The notes under the pieces are model-generated. The model was not told where the DNA came from and searched no databases. It saw nothing but the letters and a program-made list of their open reading frames with translations. This document shows positions 23,215 to 32,577 of a stretch of 38,521 nucleotides of DNA, piece after piece (position 1 is the stretch's first letter; every line of letters starts with the position of its first letter). The position numbers and the translations under genes were made by a program. This stretch comes from Blastopirellula marina. GTDB taxonomy: Bacteria; Planctomycetota; Planctomycetia; Pirellulales; Thermoguttaceae. The stretch is taken from NCBI GenBank assembly GCA_020721945.1, contig DYLT01000009.1:1-38521 (forward strand). The letters run 5' to 3'.

Positions 23215-26200
23215 GAGGGCCGTCCGGCTCGCGTTCCACCTCGATCCCGCAAAGCAGCGTTTCCTTCACCGAGGCCTCGCCGTCCGGCGCGAGGTCGATG
23301 GTCAACGTGTCGCGAACCTCGATCGAGCGCAGCTCCTTGACCAAGGCGATCCTCGGACCGCCCGCCTCGCGCACGATGTCGAGCTTCGAGATCGCCTCGC
23401 GGCCCTGGAGGCGCACGTCGCACACGCGAGTACCGGGCGAAAGGTCGTCGACTTCGGCGAAGTGCAACCGGACCGTGTAGCGGCGCGGGGCGATGTGGGG
23501 GTCCTTGGCCAGCCTAACGCAAAGGCGCCGCACGCCTCGCAGCCCGGACGAGGCCACCCAGGCGAACCCCGGCGTGCCCGGCCGGACGCGGAACATCGAA
23601 CTGTGCTGGCGAAACGGGGTGGCCGGCTTGGGCTCGATCTCGATGGGCAGATCGGGGGAAGGGCCGCCGGTGCTGGGCCAATCGAGCCATAGGGTGCCGT
23701 CGTCGGCTTTGCGGTCGCCCGGTGCCCCGAAGTTGATCCCCACGCGGCGCACCGGGGAACCGTCCCAGACCAGCGCGTTGAAGGTCCACATCTCGACCGA
23801 GGGATCGTGGACAAGGGCCAACGAGGTCTGGTTGTGGTAGGGACAAGTGCAGGTGCGCGTGTAATCCGGGGCCGAGAGGACCCCATCGGCAGGGATCAGG
23901 TTCGAGGTACATCCCGATTTGAACCCTCCCCAATTGCCCGTGCCGCCGTCGCGAGCCAGGTCGTAGTAGCCGGCCGCCGCCGAGCGGAACGTGAGCAGGT
24001 TCCGGCAGCCCACTGCGGTGTTGCAGCCGTAATTGCGCGTGAATTGCCACGGGACGGGCTGGTCGGTCAAGGGGTGCGGCCGGCTTTGCGGCTGGCCCGT
24101 GCGCAGGGAGTAGGCGTACCGCTGGGTGAGGATCTTGTCGCCGAGGAGCATCGGCGGGCCGGCCACCGCGCGCTGGAGGTCTTTCCAAAGGACTTGACCG
24201 TCGGCGCCGCGGTAGGCTGCCATGCCCTTGGTCGCCTCGTCGAGGGCGCGGTCGGTGGCGGCACTGCCTGTCTGGAGAAGGATGTCGTGCTCGGCCGAGT
24301 AGCTGAGGAACGTGCCGAAGATGTCCTCGCCGGTGCTCCATGCCTGGCGGCCTGTGTCGATGTCCAAGGCCAGCAGGCGCGGCGCGTAGTTCTCGAATCG
24401 CGCGCCCTGTCGCTTGGCGACCTCGCGCTGCCCCGAGGTGAGGGCGTCGATGCAGAACACGCGGCCCTTGCTCACGGCGATGTTGTTGTGGCGGAACCCA
24501 TAGCGTGCCTCGCGCTCCCAAAGCACCTTTCCCGTGTGGCGGTCGAGGACGGCCAGCCTGCGGCTCGTGGGCCCGTACTCGCCCGAGGCGCGCAGCGCGC
24601 GAAGCGCTGCGCCGAAGGGGTTGGTCGCCGTGAGCTTCAGCGGAGGCGGCGCGAAGAGCGGGAGAGGCGACGAGGTCACCACCAGAAAGTCCTGGTCGAC
24701 GGCCAGAAATCCCGGACGAGCGGTGGGAACGTCCAACGGCCCGGGAAGGCGGAATTCCGCCACCGGGCGCCCGGTCGCGGCGTCGAGCTTGACAATCCGC
24801 TTGCCGTGGACCACGTACACGGCGTCGGCGAGGGTCACGTAGTTGCTGCCGATCTCGTTCGCGCCGGGCTGGTGGCTCGTATTGTCGTAGAACGCTCCCA
24901 CGTCGGGGAAGGCGGTTTGCCATAGCATCCGGCCGGTGTACACGTCCAGCGCGCGAAGCATGTCGCGCCCTTCGATCACCAGGCGCCCGCCGGCCACCTG
25001 CGGCGCGGGACCGTGGCCATGCCTGGGGAGGACCTCGTCGTTCGAAGGGCCACCGAACCAGAGGAGCCCCAACGGCGCCCTGACCCGTTCGTCTTGCGAA
25101 ACCACGCTGTTGGCGGCGTCGGCATATTGGTGCGTCCAGGTGCCTGTTTTTGGCAAGGGACCTCCGCGCACCAGAAGGGCGCAGGCTTTGTCGAGCGGTT
25201 TCACGCGTGCCCCCTCGAGACCGGCCTGCGACGCCCAATGGCTCAGGTGGCCCGCGTCGACGGGCAGGCACGCGACGCCCCCGTAAGGCCGCAACATCTC
25301 GAACACGCGCCGCAGGCGCTGAAGTTCCTTTCCCGGCGGGAGGTCCTCAACGACGACGAGGCTTGCCACATAGGGTGGCAGGTCGAACGTGTCCAGGTCG
25401 CCCGCGTGGACCGACAACCGGCGACCATAGAGGCCTTGATCGTCGGCTCGTCGCCGGATCTCGTCGGCCGCGCGGCGGGGGACCACGGCGATCTGCGACA
25501 GGCGCGTCGTGCCGGCAATCGCGTCGATCCAACCGCGATCGTTGCCGGCAAATACCACCGCATACCCCTCGGTGACCCCGATGGCACGCAGCCGCTTCGC
25601 CGCGAGGTGGCTTGCCGGAGCACTCCGCACCGTCGGCCACGGGGCGGGCTCCTTGGGGGATGGCGTCTCGCGGTAGGCGGTGGCCGGCCTTCCGCCCGAA
25701 ACCGGACCGAAACACAGGAGCGTGCCCTGACGGGTCACGACGATGAGCCGGTTCCCGGCGGCTAGCATGGTCCAAGGGTCGCCCTCGATCGAAGCCCGCC
25801 AGACGACCTCGGCGGTCGCCTCGCGCAAACATGCCTCGACCGCCGCCACTTCCCCCCGCCGGCCGAAATAGAACCGCGACCCGGCCTTGAGGAACAGCTC
25901 GCCGGGCGTCTCTTTCAAACGGGCATTCCACAGCGGCTTCAAGGGGGAGGGCGCGGTCTGGGCGGTCTTGGCCGCGTCGGGCCCAGGCACCGGTTTCACG
26001 CTTTGCGGCGGAAGCGATACGGCGAACAACACGCCGCCAGCGACCCCGTACATCGCGCGGTCGTCGTGAAGTCGGGCTAGGGTGCGGTCGATCGTCTCGC
26101 CGCTGGTCAGGCGCCGCACGGCGCCCGCGGCGAAGAACCACGGCCCGCTGGCGCCGACACGCCAAGTGCCACCCTGTTTCGGCCCGAAACGGAAGGAGCA

Positions 26201-27103
26201 CAAACGTCCGGTATCCAGGTCGAAGCAACCTGGCTGGGTCCGGCCGCCGGCTGCAACCAGCCCATGCGCCGAGGCCGCCATCTGGCCCTGCGGAGCGAAT
26301 CCGGCGAAGGCGGGGCTGTTGTGCGGCTGAACGGTGTAGGTCGCCCCCTGGCCGCTCTGCGTCCACACGAGGGCCCCGGTGTCCGCGTCCAACGCGTGCA
26401 GGAAGATCCCCATGAACGGCCAGATCCCCGCGCCGAAGTAGAGCCGGCCATTGAGGAGCACGGGCGCGCCGCGCACCGGCCAGGTCGAGATCAGGCGATC
26501 GTTGCCCAGCACGCGCCGATCGGTCGGACCACCGCGCACCCGCCACCGCAGACGGCCCCCCGACGCATCCAGACAGTACACGTACCCGTCGTCGGAACCG
26601 AAATAGACGCACCCGCGGCCGACCACGGGCGCAAACCGCACCGGCGCTTCGGCGTAGAACCGCCATCGCTCTGCCCCCCTCGCCAGGTCATAGGCCGTGA
26701 CGCGATCGCGGACCATCGACGGCACGAAGACCAGACCGCCGGCTGCCACCGGGGCATACGATTCGTCGAACCGCAAGGCCGGCTGACTGACCGGCCAGGC
26801 GGGTTCGGGCGTGGGCAAGTGGCGCACCCAATGGAGTTCCAGCTTGTCGGGCAGTTCGTGGGGCGTGACGGCGCCTCGACCCGCATGGTAACCCCATTGA
26901 GGCCAATCGGTTTTGTCGTCCTCCACCTCGGGCCCCGCCGACCGACTAGCCAGCCGAATGGTGTCGTCCGAATGGGGTTGCTTGCCTGGTGCACCCGAAT
27001 CGTCGGACTTCGACGGCGCAAGGGCCGTCGCCGCGACGAACAAGGCCAAGACCGACAGACAGAAAACCGCGGCAATCCCGCGCCGGCGGGGCACAGATCT
27101 CAT
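23192..27103 (-). CDS. Very large exported PQQ-propeller / Rossmann / PQQ-propeller / malectin fusion
   Basis: The 1303-residue protein has a signal or anchor helix (GIAAVFCLSVLALFVAATAL). Approximate regions, from codon position: residues 80-495, first PQQ-like propeller (WPQWGYHAGRGAV, then LVFVPSMVRDRVTAYDLARG); 505-645, a methyltransferase-like Rossmann region (EGYAVVFAGNDRGWIDAIAG, GLYGRRLSVHAGDLDTFDLP, LRPYGGVACLP); 650-1010, second propeller (GRMLWQTAFP, VHGKRIVKLDAATGRP); 1024-1094, a Cys-rich stretch (NYGCNTAVGC, TRTCTCPYHNQ); 1200-1303, malectin-like (VRLHFAEVDDLSPGTRVCDV, LLCGIEVE). The usual GxGxG of SAM binding is degenerate. I chose ATG 27103 because the 27145 ATG has no ribosome site. 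Function unknown; a periplasmic or surface binding role is likely. Confidence 0.85.
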   Translation of the reverse strand: MRSVPRRRGIAAVFCLSVLALFVAATALAPSKSDDSGAPGKQPHSDDTIRLASRSAGPEVEDDKTDWPQWGYHAGRGAVTPHELPDKLELHWVRHLPTPEPAWPVSQPALRFDESYAPVAAGGLVFVPSMVRDRVTAYDLARGAERWRFYAEAPVRFAPVVGRGCVYFGSDDGYVYCLDASGGRLRWRVRGGPTDRRVLGNDRLISTWPVRGAPVLLNGRLYFGAGIWPFMGIFLHALDADTGALVWTQSGQGATYTVQPHNSPAFAGFAPQGQMAASAHGLVAAGGRTQPGCFDLDTGRLCSFRFGPKQGGTWRVGASGPWFFAAGAVRRLTSGETIDRTLARLHDDRAMYGVAGGVLFAVSLPPQSVKPVPGPDAAKTAQTAPSPLKPLWNARLKETPGELFLKAGSRFYFGRRGEVAAVEACLREATAEVVWRASIEGDPWTMLAAGNRLIVVTRQGTLLCFGPVSGGRPATAYRETPSPKEPAPWPTVRSAPASHLAAKRLRAIGVTEGYAVVFAGNDRGWIDAIAGTTRLSQIAVVPRRAADEIRRRADDQGLYGRRLSVHAGDLDTFDLPPYVASLVVVEDLPPGKELQRLRRVFEMLRPYGGVACLPVDAGHLSHWASQAGLEGARVKPLDKACALLVRGGPLPKTGTWTHQYADAANSVVSQDERVRAPLGLLWFGGPSNDEVLPRHGHGPAPQVAGGRLVIEGRDMLRALDVYTGRMLWQTAFPDVGAFYDNTSHQPGANEIGSNYVTLADAVYVVHGKRIVKLDAATGRPVAEFRLPGPLDVPTARPGFLAVDQDFLVVTSSPLPLFAPPPLKLTATNPFGAALRALRASGEYGPTSRRLAVLDRHTGKVLWEREARYGFRHNNIAVSKGRVFCIDALTSGQREVAKRQGARFENYAPRLLALDIDTGRQAWSTGEDIFGTFLSYSAEHDILLQTGSAATDRALDEATKGMAAYRGADGQVLWKDLQRAVAGPPMLLGDKILTQRYAYSLRTGQPQSRPHPLTDQPVPWQFTRNYGCNTAVGCRNLLTFRSAAAGYYDLARDGGTGNWGGFKSGCTSNLIPADGVLSAPDYTRTCTCPYHNQTSLALVHDPSVEMWTFNALVWDGSPVRRVGINFGAPGDRKADDGTLWLDWPSTGGPSPDLPIEIEPKPATPFRQHSSMFRVRPGTPGFAWVASSGLRGVRRLCVRLAKDPHIAPRRYTVRLHFAEVDDLSPGTRVCDVRLQGREAISKLDIVREAGGPRIALVKELRSIEVRDTLTIDLAPDGEASVKETLLCGIEVEREPDGPLTQILRP

Positions 27104-27263
27104 TGGGCCTGGGTCTCCCAAGGCAGGTGTCCAAGCATGGGTCAAGGTGGGTCACCGTGGTGCCTCGGACGTTGGCATGGCATCGGCCGCTGGTGCCCCG
27201 ATTCTCGCCGCTGGCCGCCATCGCCCGAGGGCAACCAGGCGATCCGCCCCAGCAGACCGGCGC

Positions 27264-28733
27264 TTATCCGCCCTTGACGTCGAAGCAGTAGAGGTTTTGC
27301 GCGTAGCGCAAATAGAGCCTTCCGCCGACGACCACGGGATGGGCCCAACTGGGTCCCTCGCCTTCGACGCGCACGCGACCCTTGATCTCCAGTCGCTCGG
27401 GCGAGCAGGTGGCCAGGGCAGCTTGTCCGCGATTCTCGGAGAAAAGGTAGAGCATCCCGTCGGCCCAGCAGAGCGAACCCTTGCCCACGCCGCGGTCCTT
27501 CCACTTGCGTTGGCCGGTCTTGAGGTCGAGGCAGGCCCAGCCGTCGCCATCGTTGCCGTAGATGTATCCCTCGTGGATCACGTAGCCGCCATGGTGGCAG
27601 ACCATGTCGCGCGTGGTCCAGGCTTCTGACGCTTCGCCGGCGCGGCCGAGCTTCAAGCAAATGCCCCCCTTGCCGTAGCCGTTGGCCCAGAACACATAGC
27701 CGTCGCTATAGGCGGGCGTGGGGCAGTTCGCCACGTTGCCGGCTGAGAACTTGTGGCCCCACAGCAAGGCCCCGTCGTTCGGGTTCACGCACACGATGCC
27801 CTCGCGCGTGCCCGTGGCGATCATCGGGATGCGGTCGTGGACGAACGCCAGACACGAACTGTACTCGGGGCCAGCCGAGAACCCTCGGCTCGCCCAGACC
27901 TCGCGCCCACTGGCCTTGTCGAGCGCCACGATGCAGTGCTTCTCGCCCGGCTTGAAGATGACCAGGTTGCCGAGCACCAGCACCGATTCGGCGTAGCCCC
28001 AATCGCCGGGCCGGCCACCGAACTCCTTGGCATCGCGTACCCACAGGCGACGTCCGGTCTTCGTGTCGAACGCGCCCACAAGTCCTACCCCGGAAAGCAA
28101 ATAGAGCCGATCGCCATCGACAGTGGGAGTCGCGCGCGAACCAGGATGATCGCCGGTCCACGCCGGGCCGTGTTCGGCATGCCACTTCCGCTTGCCGTCG
28201 AGGTCGAAGGCATCGAGGATCAGCCGGCCGTCCGCATCGCCGGTGATGTAGATGGTGCCGCCAGCCACGGCGGGACTGGAATAGCCCTGGCCCAGCGTGC
28301 TCACTTTCCACAAGCGCTTTGGGCCACCCTCGGGCCACTCCTTGAGCAGCCCCGTGTCGGGCGACTTGCCGTCACGGTTGGGGCCCCGAAACCCGGGCCA
28401 GTCGCCGCCCGAGACGACCGACGACGGGCTGGCGGCTTCTTTGGCCGCAAACGACTTGGCATGGCGCTCGATCCACCGCTGGTCGGCTTCGCTGAGCTTC
28501 TCGATCGGCAGTTCGACGACGCTGCCGTTTTCCTTACGAAGCCGCACGGTGCCATTTTCGACGCCCTCCAGCACCGCCCTGGTCTTGTGATGGCCGCTGG
28601 CGTCGGTCCAGTTGCGCATGGGTGGCGGCTTCGTCCCCGATTTTTTCGTGCCGGTCCGCTGGGCAATCGCCACGGCCACCAGAACGACCAGTCCCAAGCT
28701 CACGATCAGCGCTATGGCAGGTTTTCGCTGCAT
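27264..28733 (-). CDS. SHD1-domain PQQ-like beta-propeller protein
   Basis: The 489-residue protein starts at ATG 28733 after GAGGGGA. An N-terminal membrane anchor or signal (IALIVSLGLVVLVAVAIA) is followed by an SHD1 domain (about 40-100): MRNWTDASGHHKTRAVLEGV, GTVRLRKENGSVVELPIEKL. SHD1 is a domain frequent in planctomycetes with a supposed protein-binding role. The C-terminal four-fifths is a propeller: DWPGFRGPNRDGKS, GQGYSSPAVAGGTIYITGDA, LDAFDLDGKRKWHAEHGPAW, REVWASRGFSAGPEYSS and YFWANGYG-like blades, closing with LYLRYAQNLYCFDVKGG. No enzyme motif is evident; real PQQ dehydrogenases have extra Asp and Cys residues that I do not see. It precedes the giant fusion on the same strand (160-base gap) and may be cotranscribed. 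Confidence 0.88.
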   Translation of the reverse strand: MQRKPAIALIVSLGLVVLVAVAIAQRTGTKKSGTKPPPMRNWTDASGHHKTRAVLEGVENGTVRLRKENGSVVELPIEKLSEADQRWIERHAKSFAAKEAASPSSVVSGGDWPGFRGPNRDGKSPDTGLLKEWPEGGPKRLWKVSTLGQGYSSPAVAGGTIYITGDADGRLILDAFDLDGKRKWHAEHGPAWTGDHPGSRATPTVDGDRLYLLSGVGLVGAFDTKTGRRLWVRDAKEFGGRPGDWGYAESVLVLGNLVIFKPGEKHCIVALDKASGREVWASRGFSAGPEYSSCLAFVHDRIPMIATGTREGIVCVNPNDGALLWGHKFSAGNVANCPTPAYSDGYVFWANGYGKGGICLKLGRAGEASEAWTTRDMVCHHGGYVIHEGYIYGNDGDGWACLDLKTGQRKWKDRGVGKGSLCWADGMLYLFSENRGQAALATCSPERLEIKGRVRVEGEGPSWAHPVVVGGRLYLRYAQNLYCFDVKGG

Positions 28734-28756
28734 AGAATTCCCCTCGGGCTTCCCCT

Positions 28757-28785
28757 ATTGTGCGCGACCCACGTTGCGGTCGCAA
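28757..28785 (-). promoter_or_regulatory. Putative promoter of the SHD1-PQQ gene
   Basis: On the minus strand TTGCGA (28785-28780) and CACAAT (28762-28757) are 17 bases apart, and the gap to ATG 28733 is about 23 bases, leaving a short leader. Confidence 0.35.
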
Positions 28786-28893
28786 GTTGGGATGCCAGAC
28801 CACTCTGCATGAGGTTGCCGGGAAACGAATCGCGTGCTACAACCCGAAGCGACGAGGACTCCGATCTGACCTGACCCCGCATGAATCTCAGCC

Positions 28894-29649
28894 GTGCCGG
28901 CCGAACAAGCGTCTGCCCTGGTGCTTCGCACCATCGAGTTCAGCGAGACGAGTCTCGTAGTTCACCTTTTTACTCGGGAATTCGGCAAGATACACGGTTT
29001 GGCGAAGGGGGGCAGACGACTGAAAGGGCCATTCGAGTCTGCTCTTGACCTCCTGGCCCATGTTCGAATAGTCTTCCTCCGCAAATCGTCCGAGGCGTTG
29101 GACCTGCTGACCGAGGCCAAGTTGTTGCGGCGGTTCCGGCCTGCGGGGCGCGACTTGTCGAGTCTCTACGCCGGCTATTACGTGGCCGAGTTGCTGGGCG
29201 AGCTGACCGACCAGTACGATCCCCACCCGGAGCTGTTCGACCTGGCCGACCAGACGCTGGTCGCGCTGTCGGCGGGGGAGCCCGTCGCCCGACGCCTCCT
29301 GCGGTTCGAGCTGGGGGCGTTGCGGATTCTCGGCCACCTGCCGTCGCTCGACACGTGCGTCGAGTGCGGGATAGCGGTGCCGGCAACGGGTCGGGTCCAT
29401 TTCGGGCAGATCCACGGAGGCGTGTTGTGTGGCACGTGCCGCGAGGGCAAGACCCAGGTGGTCTCGATCAGCGCCGCGGCGCTGCGGATCATGGCGGCGC
29501 TGGCCGATCCCCAGAGCCGCTCCTGGCAGCGCGTGACCCTCGACTCGCGGAGTCAAGGGGAGCTCCGCGGGGTATTGAACCTGTACCTGTCGCACCTTAT
29601 GGGCCACAGGCCCCGAATGCACGAGTACCTGGGGCACCTGTCGAGTTGA
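28894..29649 (+). CDS. recO: DNA repair protein RecO
   Basis: The 251-residue protein shows the RecO framework: N-terminal OB fold (ALVLRTIEFSETSLVVHLFTREFGKIHG, here quoted in parts only as ALVLRTIEFSETS and REFGKIHGLAKG), a helical middle (YYVAELLGELTDQYDPHPEL) and a zinc motif CVEC ... CGTC (about 152-180). RecO anneals single-stranded DNA and helps RecR load RecA in recombinational repair. Start is GTG 28894; there is no strong ribosome site, and ATG 28881 is out of frame. It heads the + strand block recO, BamD-like, lptE, folP with small gaps. The neighbourhood is consistent with a housekeeping operon. Confidence 0.9.
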   Translation: MPAEQASALVLRTIEFSETSLVVHLFTREFGKIHGLAKGGRRLKGPFESALDLLAHVRIVFLRKSSEALDLLTEAKLLRRFRPAGRDLSSLYAGYYVAELLGELTDQYDPHPELFDLADQTLVALSAGEPVARRLLRFELGALRILGHLPSLDTCVECGIAVPATGRVHFGQIHGGVLCGTCREGKTQVVSISAAALRIMAALADPQSRSWQRVTLDSRSQGELRGVLNLYLSHLMGHRPRMHEYLGHLSS

Positions 29650-29678
29650 GACGATCGCCAAGGACAAGGACGTCCCGC

Positions 29679-31085
29679 ATGTCCGCCCCGTGGGTGCGTA
29701 TCGTGGCAGCAATGTGTCTGGCGGGTGCGGCCTGGGGCTGCAAGGTCCCGCCCGTGCCAGACCACGTGCGGAACAACCCCGACTATCGCCCCGGCGTTCC
29801 CGACAAGGACGAATACGACGGGTGGCTTTGGCGGCGCCTGACCGGTCAGACCACCGACACCCAGGCGGCCGAATCGAAGGCGACCCGCCTGGGCGCGGCG
29901 TCGGGCACGCGGCACGCCTCGGCGATCGAACCCGCCACCGCCCCGCCGGTCCCCGCACCAGGCGAAACCGTGGTGACCCCCGCCCTGGCCGCCGCGGCCA
30001 CGTCCTCCCAACCCGACGACGAAGAAAAGACCCTCCTCGATTCGTTGTCGCCCTCGAACCTCTACCAGCAGGTCAAGACGTTGGCGGGGTATGGGCCGAA
30101 CGAGCAAGTGGCCAAGCAGGCGTACCAGCAGGGGCAACGGCTCTTCGACGAGAAACGGTACGACGAGGCCGCCAAGCAGTTCGCCACGGCGGCCGACCGC
30201 TGGCCCGATTCGCCGTTGGAAGAAGACGCCCTGTTCATGTACGCCGAGAGCCTCTTCTTCTCGGACCAGTACTCCAAGGCCGAGGATGCGTACGAGAAAC
30301 TGCTCAAGAAGTACCAGTATTCGCGGTATGTCGACAAGGCCGTCGCCCGGCAGTTCGCCATCGGCCGGTACTGGGAGCAGTTCCACGCGGTCGAGCCGCA
30401 CTGGCCCATCACGCCGAACTTCAGCGACAAGACCCGGCCCATGTTCGACACGTGGGGCTACGCGCTGAAGTGCTACGAGCACGTGCGGTTGAATGATCCC
30501 ACGGGCCCCCTGGCCGACGACAGTCTGATGGCCAGCGCCACGGCGTACTACAACCTGGGGCGGTTCGAGGATGCCGCGTTCCACTACGATCTGCTGCGCA
30601 AGGAGTACCCCAAAAGCGAACACGCGATGAACGCCTCGCTGCTGTGTCTGGATGCCAAGCAGCGGATCTACCAGGGGCCTCTGTACGACGGCACGCCCTT
30701 GCGCGACGCGGACGAGGTCGCCGACCAGACCCTGACCCGGTTCGGGCCGGCGCTGGCCGAGAAGCGCGCACTGGTCCTCGACACGAAGAACCAGATCGTC
30801 GAGCAGAAGGCCGAACGCGAATGGGCCATGGCCCAATACTACGATAAGAATCATTATTACGGCGCGGCCCGCTTCTACTACCAATCGTTGATCGACGAAT
30901 ACCCCAACACCCGCTATGGCCAGGCCGCCCGGCAGCGACTCGCCCAGATCAAGGACCTTCCCGCCGAACCGCCCGACCGGTTCGGGTGGCTCAATAAAAT
31001 CGTCAATCCCAAGAAGCGCCGCACCTCGCCCGGCGCGGCGTCGGCGGCATCCGGCCCGACCGTGGCGGGCTCCGGCGGAGGATAG
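29679..31085 (+). CDS. BamD-like TPR lipoprotein
   Basis: The 468-residue protein starts at ATG 29679 (AAGGA at 29666). The signal peptide ends in a lipobox, LAGAAWGC, with Cys 21 as the lipidated residue. A Pro/Ala/Thr-rich linker (about 70-125) is followed by TPR-like helices: YQQGQRLFDEKRYDEAAKQF, SPLEEDALFMYAESLFFSDQ, YSKAEDAYEKLLKKY, ATAYYNLGRFEDAAFHYDLL, and a last one (YYGAARFYYQSLIDEYPNTR). This layout matches BamD/YfiO-type outer-membrane assembly lipoproteins, though it is longer than the 240-residue enterobacterial BamD. Role in beta-barrel assembly is inferred; it could be another TPR lipoprotein. The adjacent LptE supports envelope biogenesis. Confidence 0.82.
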   Translation: MSAPWVRIVAAMCLAGAAWGCKVPPVPDHVRNNPDYRPGVPDKDEYDGWLWRRLTGQTTDTQAAESKATRLGAASGTRHASAIEPATAPPVPAPGETVVTPALAAAATSSQPDDEEKTLLDSLSPSNLYQQVKTLAGYGPNEQVAKQAYQQGQRLFDEKRYDEAAKQFATAADRWPDSPLEEDALFMYAESLFFSDQYSKAEDAYEKLLKKYQYSRYVDKAVARQFAIGRYWEQFHAVEPHWPITPNFSDKTRPMFDTWGYALKCYEHVRLNDPTGPLADDSLMASATAYYNLGRFEDAAFHYDLLRKEYPKSEHAMNASLLCLDAKQRIYQGPLYDGTPLRDADEVADQTLTRFGPALAEKRALVLDTKNQIVEQKAEREWAMAQYYDKNHYYGAARFYYQSLIDEYPNTRYGQAARQRLAQIKDLPAEPPDRFGWLNKIVNPKKRRTSPGAASAASGPTVAGSGGG

Positions 31086-31088
31086 ACC

Positions 31089-31691
31089 GTGACTGGCGGG
31101 TCGCAGAAGACCAACCAAGAGGTGACTGGCCTGCCCGATCCCATGCCGTGCATTCGAACCCACCGCCGTTTGGCGTCGCACCTGGCCGCCTTGCTCGTCG
31201 CGGCGCTGGGGATTTCCGGCTGCGCGGGATACCGCCTCGGCAACGACACCTTGTATCCAGCCGGCATCCACACAGTCTACGTGCCCGTCTTCTCCTCGGC
31301 CAGCTTCCGCCGCCACCTGGGCGAGCGGTTGACCGAAGCCGTCATCAAGGAAATCGAGTTGAAGACGCCCTACAAGGTGGTCGGCAACAGCAATGCCGAC
31401 AGCATTCTTTCGGGCCGCATCACGGGCGAGACGAAGCGCGTCCTCGTCGAAAACCGCGATGACGAGCCTCGCGAGGTCGAGGTGAATCTCCAGGTGCAGG
31501 TGCAATGGCTCGACCGTGAAAGCAATCTGGTCCGCCAAATGGAGCCAGTGCCCGTGCCGCCCGAGTTGGTTACCATGAGCGACAGCGCCACCCTCATTCC
31601 CGAGGTTGGCCAGTCGATCGCGGTGGCCCACCAGCAGGCCATCCAGCGCCTTGCCGAGCAGATCGTGTCGATGATGGAAGCCCCGTGGTGA
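31089..31691 (+). CDS. lptE: LptE-like LPS-assembly lipoprotein
   Basis: The 200-residue product begins at GTG 31089, which has GGAGG (31077-31081) seven bases upstream overlapping the previous stop; ATG 31143 would give a more compact signal peptide but has no such site. A hydrophobic stretch (LAALLVAALGISGC) ends in a lipobox, and GCAGYRLG is typical of LptE. The mature part has TVYVPVF and RRHLGERLTEAVIKEIE and DSILSGRITGE, family hallmarks. LptE plugs the LptD barrel and helps place lipopolysaccharide in the outer membrane. Three bases follow the BamD-like stop, so translation is likely coupled. No lptD is seen in this window. Confidence 0.82.
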   Translation: MTGGSQKTNQEVTGLPDPMPCIRTHRRLASHLAALLVAALGISGCAGYRLGNDTLYPAGIHTVYVPVFSSASFRRHLGERLTEAVIKEIELKTPYKVVGNSNADSILSGRITGETKRVLVENRDDEPREVEVNLQVQVQWLDRESNLVRQMEPVPVPPELVTMSDSATLIPEVGQSIAVAHQQAIQRLAEQIVSMMEAPW

Positions 31692-31713
31692 GGATCCGCC
31701 AGAGCACGCCGCC

Positions 31714-32577
31714 ATGCCGACCCGCGCACGCGCCGACCGCTGGGTCCTTCGGACCCGCACCCTGCGATTCGGCAGGCTTCCGTTGGTGATGGGCATTCTC
31801 AATGTCACCCCCGACAGCTTTTTCGACGGGGGCCGCTTCGTCGATCCCGGCGCGGCGGTCGAGCACGGGTTGCGCCTGGTGGCCGAAGGGGCGGACCTGC
31901 TCGACATTGGGGGCGAAAGCACACGGCCGTACGCAAGCCCCGTGCCGGCCGAGGAAGAACTGCGCCGCGTCATGCCGGTGCTGGCCGCTTTGGCCGAACG
32001 CACCCGGGTGCCCATTTCGATCGATACCTCCAAGGCCGACGTGGCCCGCGAGGCGCTCGCGGCCGGCGCCGAGATCATCAACGATGTGACGGCCCTGACC
32101 GGCGACCCGGCCATGGCGGCCCTTGCGGCCGACCGCGGCGCGGCCGTGTGCGCGATGCACATGCAAGGTACACCCCAAACCATGCAAGACCAGCCGGCCT
32201 ACCAGAACGTCGTGGAAGAGGTGGCCGGCTATCTGCGACAGCGGCGCGAGGCGCTGCTTGGCGCAGGCATTGCTCCAGGGCGGATCGCCCTGGACCCGGG
32301 GATCGGGTTCGGCAAGACCACCGAACACAACGTGGACCTATTGCGCAATGCCTGGCGGCTCCACGACCTCGGGTGTCCCATCCTCGTGGGCCATTCGCGC
32401 AAGCGGTTTATCCGCGGCGTGCTCGGCCACGAACAAGCCGACCCTCTTGCTGGAACGATCGGGGTGGCCCTGGCCCTTGCTCGGCAGGGAGTTCAAATAC
32501 TCCGCGTCCATGACGTGGGATGCGTGCGCCAGGCCTTACTCTTATTCGAGACCACCGGTGGCCTCGACGAATACTAG
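31714..32577 (+). CDS. folP: Dihydropteroate synthase
   Basis: The 287-residue protein has the DHPS signatures: MGILNVTPDSFFDGG (about 26-40), DLLDIGGESTRPYA, ISIDTSKADVA, EIINDVTAL, CAMHMQGTPQTMQ, IALDPGIGFGKTTEHN and ILVGHSRKRFI. It condenses 6-hydroxymethyl-dihydropterin diphosphate with p-aminobenzoate in folate synthesis and is the sulfonamide target. All substrate-binding loops appear intact. ATG 31714 lies 22 bases after lptE. Its stop codon sits in a short inverted repeat at 32573-32582, see the repeat entry. Confidence in identity is high. Confidence 0.96.
   Translation: MPTRARADRWVLRTRTLRFGRLPLVMGILNVTPDSFFDGGRFVDPGAAVEHGLRLVAEGADLLDIGGESTRPYASPVPAEEELRRVMPVLAALAERTRVPISIDTSKADVAREALAAGAEIINDVTALTGDPAMAALAADRGAAVCAMHMQGTPQTMQDQPAYQNVVEEVAGYLRQRREALLGAGIAPGRIALDPGIGFGKTTEHNVDLLRNAWRLHDLGCPILVGHSRKRFIRGVLGHEQADPLAGTIGVALALARQGVQILRVHDVGCVRQALLLFETTGGLDEY

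Noticed and set aside
27104-27263. Possible small gene between the two PQQ genes
   Set aside because: No ribosome site with a frame showing a domain; nothing supportable seen.
29553-32183. 876-codon antisense frame across the BamD-like, lptE and folP genes
   Set aside because: No recognisable domain; mirrors the codon pattern of the real genes on the other strand.
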